Origin: Methylocella tundrae
GTDB taxonomy: Bacteria; Pseudomonadota; Alphaproteobacteria; Rhizobiales; Beijerinckiaceae
Length of the DNA stretch: 64,000 nt
Assembly (NCBI RefSeq): GCF_901905185.1
Contig: NZ_CABFMQ020000001.1
Coordinates: forward strand, 124,001-188,000
Reading direction: 5' to 3'
The position numbers and the translations under genes were made by a program. The notes under the pieces were generated by a model, which was not told the origin of the DNA, did not search any database, and saw nothing but the letters and a program-made list of their open reading frames with translations. Shown piece after piece: positions 54,343-63,660 of this stretch. Each line of letters opens with the position of its first letter. Within the stretch, counting starts at the first letter, position 1.

Positions 54343-55068
54343 TCAGCCGCCAGCGTCCTTCTGAAGCGCCGCCTCGGCGTCCTTCGTTTCCGGCGCCGCC
54401 TTTCGCGTGATGATCCAGAAGCAGAGCGCCCAGGCGGCGCCGGCGCTCCAACCGGCGGCGACATCGGAAGGCCAATGGACGCCGAGATAGATCCGGCTGA
54501 CGCCGATCAGCATCGTCACGAGCACGGCAAGGGAGACAAGATAGATGCGCACCGCCTTCGAGGTCTGCGTCTGCGCCAGAATCGCGGCGATGGTCATATA
54601 GGCCGCCGCCGATATCATCGCATGTCCGCTCGGAAAGCTGGCGCTCCAGCTCTGCGCCAGATGCGCGGCGATTTCGGGCCTTTCGCGATGAAAGCTGAGT
54701 TTCAGCGCGGTGTTGAGCAAGGAGGCGCCGCCGATCGCGGCGAGCAGAATGAAAAGCGCGCGCCAGCGCCTGGCAAGGATCAAAAAGCCGCTGGCGGCGA
54801 TGGTCAGAAACCAGATGACGGTGAAGCCGCCGAGAGCGGAGATGTCGATCGCCGATTGCAGCAGCCAGGGCGGGCCAATCGGGATCGAAGGGTCTTTCGC
54901 CGTCCGGAAGGCGAGCAGAATCGCGCGGTCCGAGGCCGCCGTTCCGCCCTCCGCGACCTCCTCGACGAGATGGGCGAAGACCAGCGCGCTCGAGAGGCAG
55001 AAGAGAGCGATGAGCGGCTGAAAGCCGGTCCGTTCGATCGCCGTCCCGATTCTTTTCAATGCCGGCAT
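54343..55068 (-). CDS. PAP2 family membrane phosphatase
   Basis: A 241-residue membrane protein with about five hydrophobic spans and the three phosphatase motifs: 'KLSFHRERP', 'SFPSGHAMISAAAYM' and 'SRIYLGVHWPSDVAAGW'. It should remove phosphate from phosphatidic acid, undecaprenyl pyrophosphate or a similar lipid at the outer face of the inner membrane. The gene lies 42 bp after the antiporter gene and 52 bp before the lipid kinase gene on the same strand. Confidence 0.92.
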   Translation of the reverse strand: MPALKRIGTAIERTGFQPLIALFCLSSALVFAHLVEEVAEGGTAASDRAILLAFRTAKDPSIPIGPPWLLQSAIDISALGGFTVIWFLTIAASGFLILARRWRALFILLAAIGGASLLNTALKLSFHRERPEIAAHLAQSWSASFPSGHAMISAAAYMTIAAILAQTQTSKAVRIYLVSLAVLVTMLIGVSRIYLGVHWPSDVAAGWSAGAAWALCFWIITRKAAPETKDAEAALQKDAGG

Positions 55069-55110
55069 GAGATTTTTCGTGAGGCGTGGCGGTTAAATCC
55101 GCTGTCCACG

Positions 55111-56823
55111 CTACTCCGCCGCCTCGGCGGTGGCGAGCGCGTCCGCCGTGCGCGATTGCTGCGACTCGCGCCAATTTTCAATCGCCGCGTCGTCGATGCC
55201 GAGTTCGCGCAGCACCGCCGCGCCGACGTCGAGACCGGGGGGAACGCTATCGTCGACGACGGGAATGACGCCGGCCATCTCGTAAGCCTCGCGCTCGGCC
55301 GGCTTGGCGATGGCGGCGAAGCGCCTGATATGAGGAAACGCCCGCGCCGCAAGGGGCGTCAGTTCGCGCGACACCTCGATCGCGGGCGCCGTGATGACGA
55401 CGATCTTGCGATCGTGCATGCCGAGGGGCTCCCAGATACGCGGATCGGCGGCGTCGCCAAACACGACCGAATAACCGTCGGCGTTGGCGTCGGCGAAGGT
55501 CTTTTGATCCTTTTCGATGGAAGAGTAATTGATCTCGAATTCGGTCAGGGCGTCGGCGACTGTGCGCCCGACCGGCCCCATGCCGACGATCAGCACGGGA
55601 GCCGCGAGTTCGCGCTCCAGCGTCTCGCGCTCGTCCTTGGTCTTGCGGCGAGCCCGCATTTTACCGGCGATCTTGCGTCCGGATTTTGCGAGCGCCGGCG
55701 TCAGCGCGAGGCTGACGGCGACGGCGGCGATGACGATCGAGGCGACCTGATCGCCGACGAGCAGGCGCATCGCCGGAAGGCTGAGGATCACGAAAGCAAA
55801 TTCAGACCCTTGAGCAAGAAGAAAGCCGAGTTGCATGGATCCCGGAGCCGACCAGCGAAAAATCAGGCTCGAGGCGGCGTTGGTCGCGATCTTGACCGCG
55901 ATGAAAAGGATGGTGACGGCGATGACGGCGCCCCAATGCTGGCCCAGCGAGGCAAGATCCAGCGAAAGACCGACCGAAATAAAGAAAAAGCTCAGCAGCA
56001 GATTGCGGAACGGCTTGGTCTCGGACTGGATGATCGGCCGGTAGGGCGTCTCGGCGATGATCATGCCGCCAAGAAAGCCGCCAAGCGTCAGGGAGAGCCC
56101 GATCGAACCCGTCGCCCAGCTTGCGGCGAGCACGACGAGCAGCGCGCTCGCGGTGAACACTTCTTCATTCTCGGTGCGGGCGATGAGGTCGAACAGGGGC
56201 CGCACCACAAGCCGCGCCAGCACATAGGCGACGCCGAAGGCGATCAATGCTTTAACGACCGCCATGGCGAGTTGAGGCGCCAATGGACCGCCGTCGCCGT
56301 TCAAGGCGTTGACGATGATCAACAGAAAGATCGCGGCGACGTCCTGAAAGATCAGAATGGCGGTGGCGGTCATGCCGACCGGGCAATTCTGCTGGCGCCG
56401 CTCGGCGATCATGGCGGCGACGACGGCGGTCGAGGACAGCGCCAGCGTCGCGCCGAGCAGAAACGCTGGCAGCGGCGCGACGCCGATCAGCATGGCGAGA
56501 AGGCCAAGGCCAAGAGTGCCGAGAAGCACCTGCACCGGCCCAAAGCCGAAAATGTCGCGCGCCTGCTCGCGGATATGCTTCAGGGAAAAATGCAGGCCGA
56601 TGTCGAACAGAAGAAAGACGACGCCGAGTTCCGACAAAAGCGCCACGGTCGAGCTTGTGTGCAAGGGCTCGACCCCGCTCGCCCTCAGCGCCACCCCGAG
56701 CGCGAGATAGCCGACGATCGGGCTTAGCTTCGCCGCACGGCACGCGATGGCGGCGACGACGCCGAACAATAGCAGCAGGACCACCGGGGCCAGGGACTGA
56801 AGAATGGTGTGCATATGATCCAT
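55111..56823 (-). CDS. Kef-type cation:proton antiporter (CPA2 family)
   Basis: A 570-residue transporter with an N-terminal Na+/H+ exchanger-type membrane domain of about 12 spans (about 5-385), including 'LFLLFDIGLHFSLKHIREQA' and 'ASWATGSIGLSLTLGGFLGG'. A C-terminal TrkA-N nucleotide-binding domain (about 405-540) has 'VLIVGMGPVGRTVADALTEF' and 'SVVFGDAADPRI'. The layout fits YbaL/KefB-like potassium:proton antiporters. It follows the cyclic-nucleotide-binding flavoprotein gene by 6 bp, so the two are co-expressed and may work together, for example by nucleotide- or redox-linked gating (inference). Confidence 0.92.
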   Translation of the reverse strand: MDHMHTILQSLAPVVLLLLFGVVAAIACRAAKLSPIVGYLALGVALRASGVEPLHTSSTVALLSELGVVFLLFDIGLHFSLKHIREQARDIFGFGPVQVLLGTLGLGLLAMLIGVAPLPAFLLGATLALSSTAVVAAMIAERRQQNCPVGMTATAILIFQDVAAIFLLIIVNALNGDGGPLAPQLAMAVVKALIAFGVAYVLARLVVRPLFDLIARTENEEVFTASALLVVLAASWATGSIGLSLTLGGFLGGMIIAETPYRPIIQSETKPFRNLLLSFFFISVGLSLDLASLGQHWGAVIAVTILFIAVKIATNAASSLIFRWSAPGSMQLGFLLAQGSEFAFVILSLPAMRLLVGDQVASIVIAAVAVSLALTPALAKSGRKIAGKMRARRKTKDERETLERELAAPVLIVGMGPVGRTVADALTEFEINYSSIEKDQKTFADANADGYSVVFGDAADPRIWEPLGMHDRKIVVITAPAIEVSRELTPLAARAFPHIRRFAAIAKPAEREAYEMAGVIPVVDDSVPPGLDVGAAVLRELGIDDAAIENWRESQQSRTADALATAEAAE

Positions 56824-56829
56824 GGTCGA

Positions 56830-58512
56830 TCAGCCCCGCTTGGCTTCGAGGTAGCGATGAACATCGGAGACGACGACCGATCCTTCGCCGACGGCGGAGG
56901 CGACCCGCTTGGTCGAACCGGCCCGAACGTCGCCGACCGCGAAGATTCCCGGCTGCGACGTCGCGTAAGGCGAGCCCGTCAAGCCGGCGGCGGCTCCGGT
57001 CGCAACGAAACCCTTGCCGTCCAGCGTCAAGCAACCATTGAGCCATCCCGTGTTCGGCGCCGCGCCGATCATCACAAACATATTCGCGATCGCCAGGGTC
57101 TTGCTTTCGCCACTCTCCTGATGCGTCCAGGTGATGGCGCTTAATCTGTCCCCGCCCTGCAGGCGGCTGATCTCCGTCTGCGTGCGCAGCGTGATGCGGG
57201 GCGAGGCGAGGATTCGCTCGATGAGATAATAGGACATCGTCGACGCAAGGTCGCGCGCGCGGACGATCATGTGCACATGCGCGGTCTGGCGCGCGAGGAA
57301 AACCGCGGCCTGACCGGCAGAGTTGCCGCCTCCGACAACGACGACTTCCTCGCCTTCGCAGAGCTTGGCCTCCATCGCCGTCGCGGCATAATGAACGCCA
57401 TGCCCCTCGAAGCGGTCGTAATCCTCAACGTCAAGTTTGCGATAGCGCGCGCCGGAGGCGATGATCAGGGTTTCGGTGCGGACCTCGCCGCCGCCGGCGA
57501 GCCGGAGGACGAACGGGTTTCTCGCACAGTCGATTCCAGCGACTTCGCGCGAAATCGCCAGCTTCGCGCCGAATTTCTGCGCCTGAACCTGAGCGCGGCC
57601 GGCCAGTGCCTGACCCGAGATGCCGGTTGGAAAGCCGAGATAATTCTCGATTCTTGAGCTCGTTCCGGCCTGTCCGCCGGGGGCCTCACCCTCGATCACC
57701 AGCGTGTCCAGCCCCTCGGATGCGGCATAGACGGCGGCGGCGAGGCCGCCGGGGCCGGCGCCGACCACGATGACGTCATGCACGCGTTGCGGATCGATCG
57801 TCTCGGTGAGGCCGAGCGCATCCGCCAGCGCCGCGTTTGAGGGGTTGTGCAGCACCTGATGGCGCACATCGATCACGACGGGCATGTGAGCCTTGCCGAT
57901 CTCGAAGCAATCGAGGAACTCGCCGGCCTCGGCATCCGCGTCGACGTCGAGGACCCGGTGCGGATAGCCGTTGCGCGTCAAAAATCGCTGCAGGCGGATT
58001 TTATCGCCGTCATGCGTTTGGCCAATGAGCACGACCGCCGCGCGCCCATGCCGGATCATGCCGACGCGCCGAAGGATGAAGGCGCGCATCATGATCTCGG
58101 CGATGTCCGTCTCGGCTGAAGCGAGGCGACGGAAATCTGCGCGTTTGACGCGGATCAGCCGGCTTTCCACGGCCGTCCTGGCGCTGACCAGAGCCTCACG
58201 CTCGTTGAAGAGGTTAAGCTCGCCGGTGAACTGACGTTCGCTCAGGGCGATGAAGACGGTCGGCGCGCAGTCTTCGCTATGGTCGAGGATTTCTATTTTG
58301 CCTTCAAGGACGATAAAAAAATCGACGCCGCGCTCGCCGCGTTCGTATAAAGCCGCGCCGGCGGGCAGAGTTTCCTCTGCGCCGAACGTCGCCGCGCGCG
58401 CGATTTGTTCAGGCGTCAGCCGCGGAAAGGTCTGGGCTTCGCGCTCATAAGGATCGGTCGGATCGACCGTGAGCCCGGTTTCGGACGCGGCGTTCGCAGG
58501 TTCGAGATTCAA
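56830..58512 (-). CDS. Cyclic-nucleotide-binding domain fused to thioredoxin-reductase-like flavoprotein
   Basis: About 560 residues. The N-terminal cyclic-nucleotide-binding-like domain (about 30-150) has 'ALYERGERGVDFFIVLEGKI' and 'FTGELNLFNEREALVSARTA'. A thioredoxin-like segment (about 160-225) follows. Then comes a thioredoxin reductase-type module with FAD motif 'VIVVGAGPGGLAAAVYAASE', 'IEGEAPGGQAGTSSRIENYL' and NADPH motif 'VVVVGGGNSAGQAAVFLA'. The CxxC redox pair is missing: the site reads 'GVHYAATAMEAKL'. It therefore cannot act as a normal thioredoxin reductase. The TTG start at 58512 has AGGAGAG at good spacing; the frame extends to 58581. Confidence 0.85.
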   Translation of the reverse strand: MNLEPANAASETGLTVDPTDPYEREAQTFPRLTPEQIARAATFGAEETLPAGAALYERGERGVDFFIVLEGKIEILDHSEDCAPTVFIALSERQFTGELNLFNEREALVSARTAVESRLIRVKRADFRRLASAETDIAEIMMRAFILRRVGMIRHGRAAVVLIGQTHDGDKIRLQRFLTRNGYPHRVLDVDADAEAGEFLDCFEIGKAHMPVVIDVRHQVLHNPSNAALADALGLTETIDPQRVHDVIVVGAGPGGLAAAVYAASEGLDTLVIEGEAPGGQAGTSSRIENYLGFPTGISGQALAGRAQVQAQKFGAKLAISREVAGIDCARNPFVLRLAGGGEVRTETLIIASGARYRKLDVEDYDRFEGHGVHYAATAMEAKLCEGEEVVVVGGGNSAGQAAVFLARQTAHVHMIVRARDLASTMSYYLIERILASPRITLRTQTEISRLQGGDRLSAITWTHQESGESKTLAIANMFVMIGAAPNTGWLNGCLTLDGKGFVATGAAAGLTGSPYATSQPGIFAVGDVRAGSTKRVASAVGEGSVVVSDVHRYLEAKRG

Positions 58513-58683
58513 ACGCGCTCTCCTGGTGCAAGGCGAAGACGGTTGGCGGCGGATCTTTGCGGCGGATGACTTTGGACGCAATCACAACGCGTTTCCGTCC
58601 AAAGGCTCAAATCCGTCTATCATCAACAAGTTAGAGATGAAGGCGTCCGAAAACCGATTCCCGCTTTTCGACGTCATGCCCTG

Positions 58684-58791
58684 GAGCGCTTTTCGATCGA
58701 ATGGATCCATTCGATCGATCAGAAATCGCTCCATATTCAAAAGCTTGAGCATATTCCGGTCAGATCGAACCGATCTGACCGGAATATGCTC
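58684..58791 (-). repeat. Dispersed two-hairpin repeat, copy C
   Basis: A reverse-oriented copy of the element at 30115-30226. The first palindrome (58684-58731) is GAGCGCTTTTCGATCGAATG-like and the second (58747-58791) is a near-perfect GAGCATATTCCGGTCAGATC palindrome. It lies in the 430-bp gap between the flavoprotein gene and the histidine kinase gene, which holds no other feature that could be supported. Confidence 0.85.
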
Positions 58792-58945
58792 TGGCGCAAG
58801 CGGTTGATCGGATGTCGCCTTTTCTTGAATGACCACGCCAAATCCTTCCGCTTACGCCGGTTCCTCCTTTTGCGCCCGTGAACTTAAAGCATCAGCCGCC
58901 GCGGACAAGAGCCCGCGGCTTTGACGCCGGCCGTCGATCATCGCT

Positions 58946-60616
58946 TCAAGAGGCCCAGCGCTCGAAAGCCGATGAGCCTTTCGCGGCTTCGGGCGCGACA
59001 TCGCCCTCGGCTCCCGCCGCCGCGTCAGGCAGGGTGATGAGGAAACGAGCGCCCGGATATTCTTCGGCGGCGTTTGCGCCCACCGCGCTCGTCGACGCCA
59101 GCGTCAGCGAGCCGCCATGCGCGCGAACGAGATCGGATGCGATGACGAGGCCAAGCCCGGTTCCGCCGGCGCGTCCCGAGCTGAACGCGGAAAAGAGCTT
59201 TGCGCGCGCGGCGAGGGGAACGCCGGGGCCGGTATCGGCGACCTCGATCACTATTTGCGTGCGATCCTGACTGACGCTTGCGAACCTGTCCTTTTGCGTT
59301 TCGCTCAGCCGCGCGTCGCCGTCGGCGTCGGGAGCGCAGGCTTCTTCACGCGCCAAAATGCGCACGCGCGCCGGCCACCCGGGGGAAGGACCTGCGCCCT
59401 GCAGCGCTTCCGCTCCGTTGCGGATGAGATTGACGAGCACCCGGAACATCTGCTCGGCGTCGGCGTCTATCTCGACGCCCTCGGGCACCGCATTAACGAT
59501 TTCGATATGGCAGCCGGCTTGCGGCGTGACGCTTTCGACAGCCTCGTCGACGAGCGGACGCAGGGAGAAGCGGCGCAACTTCGGCGGCTCATCGACGGCG
59601 CGGCCATAGGTCATCGTCGCCTGACAGAAGCGGATGGCGCGGTCGAGCGTCGCGACCAGTTTTGGCGCAATTCTTTGAGCCAGGGGATCGGTGACATTGG
59701 CCAGACGGTCCGACAGCAATTGGGCGGACGACAGCATATTGCGCATGTCATGATTGATCTTGGCGACGGCAAGGCCAAGGGCGGCGAGATGCTTCTTATG
59801 ATTGAGCTCGCGCACGAGCGATTCCTGCATCACGGCGAGAGCCGCCTCGGCCTGTCCGATTTCATGCTGCCGCCCGGACGGCACGATGATGCGGGCCGCA
59901 TTCTCGGGATCCGCCCCGAATTGCGTGAGATTGGTGGTGAGGCGCCGCATCGGGCGCAGCACCATGACGTTGACCGCAATAGTGGCGAGGCTGGCGACGA
60001 TCGCGGACATGACGAGGGTCATCGCCAGAAGCCGCCGCGAATAGGCCGCTATGCCGCGTTTCAGGGGCTGTTCGTCCATAGTGATGGCGACAGCCTCGCC
60101 GCCCATCGGAGCCTCGCCAAGAATGGTGATGACGCGTCCCTTCGGGGCCAGCATCGTCTCGATCGCGTGCATGAAGGAATCGCCGAACGACGGATTGCGC
60201 AGATCATAAACGGCGTCGACGGCGGGCGGCAGGTCCGACGCGGCGAGGATCCGCTTCGTTCCATGCATGTCGAGCACGATCACCCGCGCGCCGACGCTGT
60301 CCAGCAGCTGGAGTGACAGCGCCGGCGGCGCCATCGCGCTCGGCGCCGCTTCCAGCACGAGAGCGGCGGTATAGGCGGCGCTGAGGCGATTACGCAGCCA
60401 GTTCTCACGATAGATGGTAAGCCCCGGCAGATAGACCATCGTCGCGGCGATCATGACAAAAGCTGTGTTCAGCACCAGTACGCGCGTCGACAGCCCGAAG
60501 CTGAAATGACGGCGCGCCTTTTTGGCGACGCCGGGGCGCGCCGCATCCGCTCTCTCGCCCTGCGGGGCTCCGAGCGAGTCCGGTTTGGCGTTGGGAGGCA
60601 TTGCGAAGTCGCTCAT
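58946..60616 (-). CDS. Membrane sensor histidine kinase
   Basis: A 556-residue kinase with two membrane spans (about 42-62 and 196-218) flanking a periplasmic sensor region of about 130 residues. A HAMP-like region ('LRPMRRLTTNLTQFG') follows. The DHp motif is 'VAKINHDMRNMLSSAQLLSD', with the phospho-acceptor His near residue 289. The ATPase domain has 'RVLVNLIRNGAEAL', 'EVADTGPGVP' and 'GGTGLGLVIASDLV'. No response regulator gene is adjacent, so it is an orphan kinase. It starts 7 bp after the stop of the flavoprotein gene, so the two are likely co-transcribed. The start ATG at 60616 follows a TTG at 60619. Confidence 0.9.
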   Translation of the reverse strand: MSDFAMPPNAKPDSLGAPQGERADAARPGVAKKARRHFSFGLSTRVLVLNTAFVMIAATMVYLPGLTIYRENWLRNRLSAAYTAALVLEAAPSAMAPPALSLQLLDSVGARVIVLDMHGTKRILAASDLPPAVDAVYDLRNPSFGDSFMHAIETMLAPKGRVITILGEAPMGGEAVAITMDEQPLKRGIAAYSRRLLAMTLVMSAIVASLATIAVNVMVLRPMRRLTTNLTQFGADPENAARIIVPSGRQHEIGQAEAALAVMQESLVRELNHKKHLAALGLAVAKINHDMRNMLSSAQLLSDRLANVTDPLAQRIAPKLVATLDRAIRFCQATMTYGRAVDEPPKLRRFSLRPLVDEAVESVTPQAGCHIEIVNAVPEGVEIDADAEQMFRVLVNLIRNGAEALQGAGPSPGWPARVRILAREEACAPDADGDARLSETQKDRFASVSQDRTQIVIEVADTGPGVPLAARAKLFSAFSSGRAGGTGLGLVIASDLVRAHGGSLTLASTSAVGANAAEEYPGARFLITLPDAAAGAEGDVAPEAAKGSSAFERWAS

Positions 60617-60625
60617 CAAAATCGC

Positions 60626-62059
60626 CTATGTCGATCGGCGCAAGAGGCGCAGGAGGCGCAAAAACCGCCACGCCGCTGGAGGCCGGCGGGCTTCGAAAGC
60701 GAGCGCGGCCGCCCGCGCCGCTTCGGAGAAGGACGGATAGGGCAGCGGGATCGAGGCTAGATCGGAGGCATACATCCCCTTGCATATGGAGAGCGTATAA
60801 AGGTTGATCAACTCCCCGGCCCCCGGTCCGACGATCGCCGCGCCAAGAATGCGGCCGGCGGCCGATGTGACGAGTTTCACATGGCCTCCTGTCGCTCCCT
60901 CGATCTGGGCTCTGTCGGTTGCCGCATAGGGCCACCGCAGCACGCGGATGCGACGCGCCCGCCGACGCGCCTCGGCCTCCGACAGCCCTGTGGAAGCGAC
61001 CTGCGGGTCGGTCCATGCGGCGCGCACGCGCGGCGTTCGCCGCCGCCCGGCAGGAAACCAGGACGCAAAGGCGAGGATATGGCGAAGGATCTGACGGGCT
61101 TCGCATTCGGCGTCGCCGGTCGTCGCGCCGATCGCGTAGACGCGGCGGTTGCTGCTGCGCAGATTGGCGTCGACCTCGACGCCGCCCGCGTCAAATCGCA
61201 CGCCCGCCGCCGCGAGGCCGAGACCCTCGAGCGCGGGGGAGGCGCCGAGGGCGAGAAGCAGATGCGACCCCTCGAGGGTTTCGATCTCGCCCTCCGTCTC
61301 GTCCGTGGCCAGCGCCGTGACGAAAACGCGGAGCCGTGCGCCATCGGGCTCGATGCGCAGAATTTTCGATGCTTCGCGCAGAACCACTCCTTCGCGCATC
61401 AATTGCGTGCGCAAGGGGGCGACGATCTCCGCGTCCTCGCCGGGTAAAATCCGGGTTTGCGCAACCACTGCGACCTCGGCGCCGAGGCGGCGCGCTCCCT
61501 GGGCGACGGCGAGCCCTTGGGAATCGCCTCCAAGAACGATCAGCCGCTCGGGCGGCGCTTCGAGCTGCGCAAGATCCGTGGCCGTTAGCGGCCGGATCAG
61601 ATCGAGCCCTGGGATGGCGGGCGCCCGCATCTGCGCCGGGGCGGCGATGACGAAGCGACGCGCTGTGACGATCCGGCCTCCCGCCTCGACGGCGTCTGGC
61701 CGAACGAATCGTCCCGGAGCTTTGAGCACGCTCACATTCATGGCTTCGAGCCGGACCTGTGCATACTGGGGCCCTAGCGCTTTTTCGACCTGAGCGATGT
61801 GCGCTGCCACACGCGAAAATTGAAACGCCGGACGGCCTGGGACCGTGCCATACGCGGCGCGACCGATCGTCGCGGCGAGGTCCCCGCAAGCCCGCAAAGC
61901 CTGGCCTGGGGCGATGTCGGCGAGATGGTCCGCCGCCATCGGCTTGCCAACAATCACGACGGAAAGGCCTTGAGCGGCGGCGGCGGCGGCGAGGGCGAGG
62001 CCGGCGGCGCTCGCGCCCAGAATACAAAGGTCAGGGCGCAAGGCCTCGTTACCATTCAT
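60626..62059 (-). CDS. Pyridine nucleotide-disulfide oxidoreductase-like flavoprotein without redox cysteines
   Basis: A 477-residue protein with the two-dinucleotide-fold layout of lipoamide dehydrogenase and mercuric reductase: FAD motif 'LCILGASAAGLALAAAAAAQ', NAD(P) motif 'LIVLGGDSQGLAVAQGARRL' and 'RRVYAIGATTGD'. The usual N-terminal CxxxxC is absent ('MAADHLADIAPGQALRACGD') and the C-terminal His-Glu pair is not intact ('LPYPSFSEAAR' lacks the His). It thus lacks both parts of the dithiol active site. It is upstream of the histidine kinase gene by 7 bp on the same strand. Its role is unknown; a redox-sensing or quinone-reducing function is possible. Confidence 0.85.
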   Translation of the reverse strand: MNGNEALRPDLCILGASAAGLALAAAAAAQGLSVVIVGKPMAADHLADIAPGQALRACGDLAATIGRAAYGTVPGRPAFQFSRVAAHIAQVEKALGPQYAQVRLEAMNVSVLKAPGRFVRPDAVEAGGRIVTARRFVIAAPAQMRAPAIPGLDLIRPLTATDLAQLEAPPERLIVLGGDSQGLAVAQGARRLGAEVAVVAQTRILPGEDAEIVAPLRTQLMREGVVLREASKILRIEPDGARLRVFVTALATDETEGEIETLEGSHLLLALGASPALEGLGLAAAGVRFDAGGVEVDANLRSSNRRVYAIGATTGDAECEARQILRHILAFASWFPAGRRRTPRVRAAWTDPQVASTGLSEAEARRRARRIRVLRWPYAATDRAQIEGATGGHVKLVTSAAGRILGAAIVGPGAGELINLYTLSICKGMYASDLASIPLPYPSFSEAARAAALAFEARRPPAAWRFLRLLRLLRRST

Positions 62060-62349
62060 TATGATGCGCCCCTGTTCGCGCCCGCATTTTCGTCCTAGAC
62101 GAGATGTCTTCGCTCATTCGCATGGTGATCTGCTTGATGATGACGCGCATGGTTTGGCTATTTCGCAGGCACGGCGTGGCGACTTTGAGATCAAAGTGGC
62201 CGCCGTCGAAGAAATCGGGTCACAATCGAAAGATAAAATGACAATTTGGCTACGGTCGCAATCAAACCTATGGTTGCTTCAAGACGTCTTCTAGTCGTGC
62301 TATCGCTTTTGAACAGCGGTTCATCGACGATCCATTTTTGGAGCGGGAT

Positions 62350-63657
62350 ATGCATATTGCAATGGTCGGATCAGGCTATGTGGGACTCGTTTCTGGGGCA
62401 TGCCTCGCCGACTTCGGACACAACGTCATTTGCATCGATTCCGATGTTCGCAAGGTCGATTCTCTGAAAGCCGGCAAGATGCCGATTTACGAGCCGGGGC
62501 TGGCGGAGCTTGTCGGAAACAATGTTCGCCATAAGCGGCTTTCCTTCTCAACCGATCTCGTTCAGGCGGTCGGCGAAGCCGAAGCCGTTTTCATCGCCGT
62601 TGGCACGCCGTCGCGTCGCGGCGACGGCCATGCCGATCTGAGCTATGTTTATCAGGCCGCGCGCGACATCGCCGCGGGTCTCAAAGGCTTCACGGTTGTC
62701 GTCACCAAGTCGACAGTGCCGGTCGGCACCGGCGACGAGGTCGAACGCATCATTCGCGAGGCCCGCCCCGACGCCGAATTCGCCGTCGTCTCGAACCCTG
62801 AGTTCCTGCGCGAGGGCGCGGCGATCGACGATTTCAAACGACCCGACCGCATCGTGATAGGCGTCGAGGACGAACGCGCCCAGCAGGTCATGCAGGAGGT
62901 CTATCGCCCCCTCTATCTCAACCGCGCTCCCTTCGTCTTCACCAGCCGCCGCACCTCGGAACTCACCAAATACGCCGCCAATGCGTTTCTTGCGACGAAA
63001 ATTACCTTTATTAATGAAATCGCCGATCTCTGCGAGCGCGTCGGCGCCAATGTGCAGGACGTCGCGCGCGGCATCGGCCTCGACAACCGCATCGGCGCGA
63101 AATTCCTTCATGCCGGCCCGGGCTACGGCGGCTCCTGCTTTCCGAAGGACACCCAGGCGCTGATCAAGACGGCGCAGGACTTCGGCTCGCCCGTGCGAAT
63201 TGTCGAAATCGTAGCGGCGGTCAACGATCAGCGCAAACGCGCCATGGCGAGGAAAGTGTTCGCCGCCCTCGGCGGATCCGTCCGCGGCAAAACCATCGCC
63301 GTGCTTGGCCTGACATTCAAGCCGAACACCGATGATATGCGCGATTCGCCCGCGATTTCAATCATTACGGCGCTGCAGGATGGCGGCGCGCGCGTCAATG
63401 TCTTCGATCCTGAGGGGATGGATCAGGCTCGCCTCATCCTTGAGGATCTGACATTTTTCTATGATCCCTACAGCTGCTGCGAAAAGGCCGACGCTCTCGT
63501 GATCATCACGGAGTGGGACGAGTTCCGGGCCCTCGATCTCGAACGCGTCAAATCGCTGCTGAGCGCGCCCATCATGATCGATCTGCGCAATATCTATGAC
63601 CCAGGCGAAATGGCGCGCAAGGAGTTCACCTATTCGGGCGTCGGCCGGGGGGGCTAA
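62350..63657 (+). CDS. ugd: UDP-glucose 6-dehydrogenase
   Basis: A 435-residue enzyme that oxidises UDP-glucose twice to UDP-glucuronate, a precursor for exopolysaccharide and lipid head groups. The N-terminal NAD motif is 'MVGSGYVGLVSGACLADFGH', with 'KSTVPVGTGDEV' and 'NPEFLREGAAIDDF' following. The catalytic Cys263 lies in 'GPGYGGSCFPKDTQ'. The C-terminal UDP-binding part has 'GLTFKPNTDDMRDSPA'. The ATG at 62350 has GGAGCGGG upstream; a TTG at 62338 is out of keeping with the family start. It is alone, with about 290 bp of gene-free DNA before it and a repeat after it. Confidence 0.96.
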   Translation: MHIAMVGSGYVGLVSGACLADFGHNVICIDSDVRKVDSLKAGKMPIYEPGLAELVGNNVRHKRLSFSTDLVQAVGEAEAVFIAVGTPSRRGDGHADLSYVYQAARDIAAGLKGFTVVVTKSTVPVGTGDEVERIIREARPDAEFAVVSNPEFLREGAAIDDFKRPDRIVIGVEDERAQQVMQEVYRPLYLNRAPFVFTSRRTSELTKYAANAFLATKITFINEIADLCERVGANVQDVARGIGLDNRIGAKFLHAGPGYGGSCFPKDTQALIKTAQDFGSPVRIVEIVAAVNDQRKRAMARKVFAALGGSVRGKTIAVLGLTFKPNTDDMRDSPAISIITALQDGGARVNVFDPEGMDQARLILEDLTFFYDPYSCCEKADALVIITEWDEFRALDLERVKSLLSAPIMIDLRNIYDPGEMARKEFTYSGVGRGG

Positions 63658-63660
63658 GCC

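Noticed and set aside
54475..56727. 750-codon open frame on the plus strand opposite the Kef antiporter and PAP2 genes
   Set aside because: It is antisense to well-recognised genes, has low-complexity Arg/Asp/Gly-rich content and no family pattern. Long antisense frames are common in this GC-rich sequence.
58582..58836. Small frames reading through the repeat copies (also near 30106, 41758 and 63596)
   Set aside because: They share peptide-like strings such as 'PIRSVRSDR' only because the DNA repeat is conserved; the palindromic structure explains the likeness.
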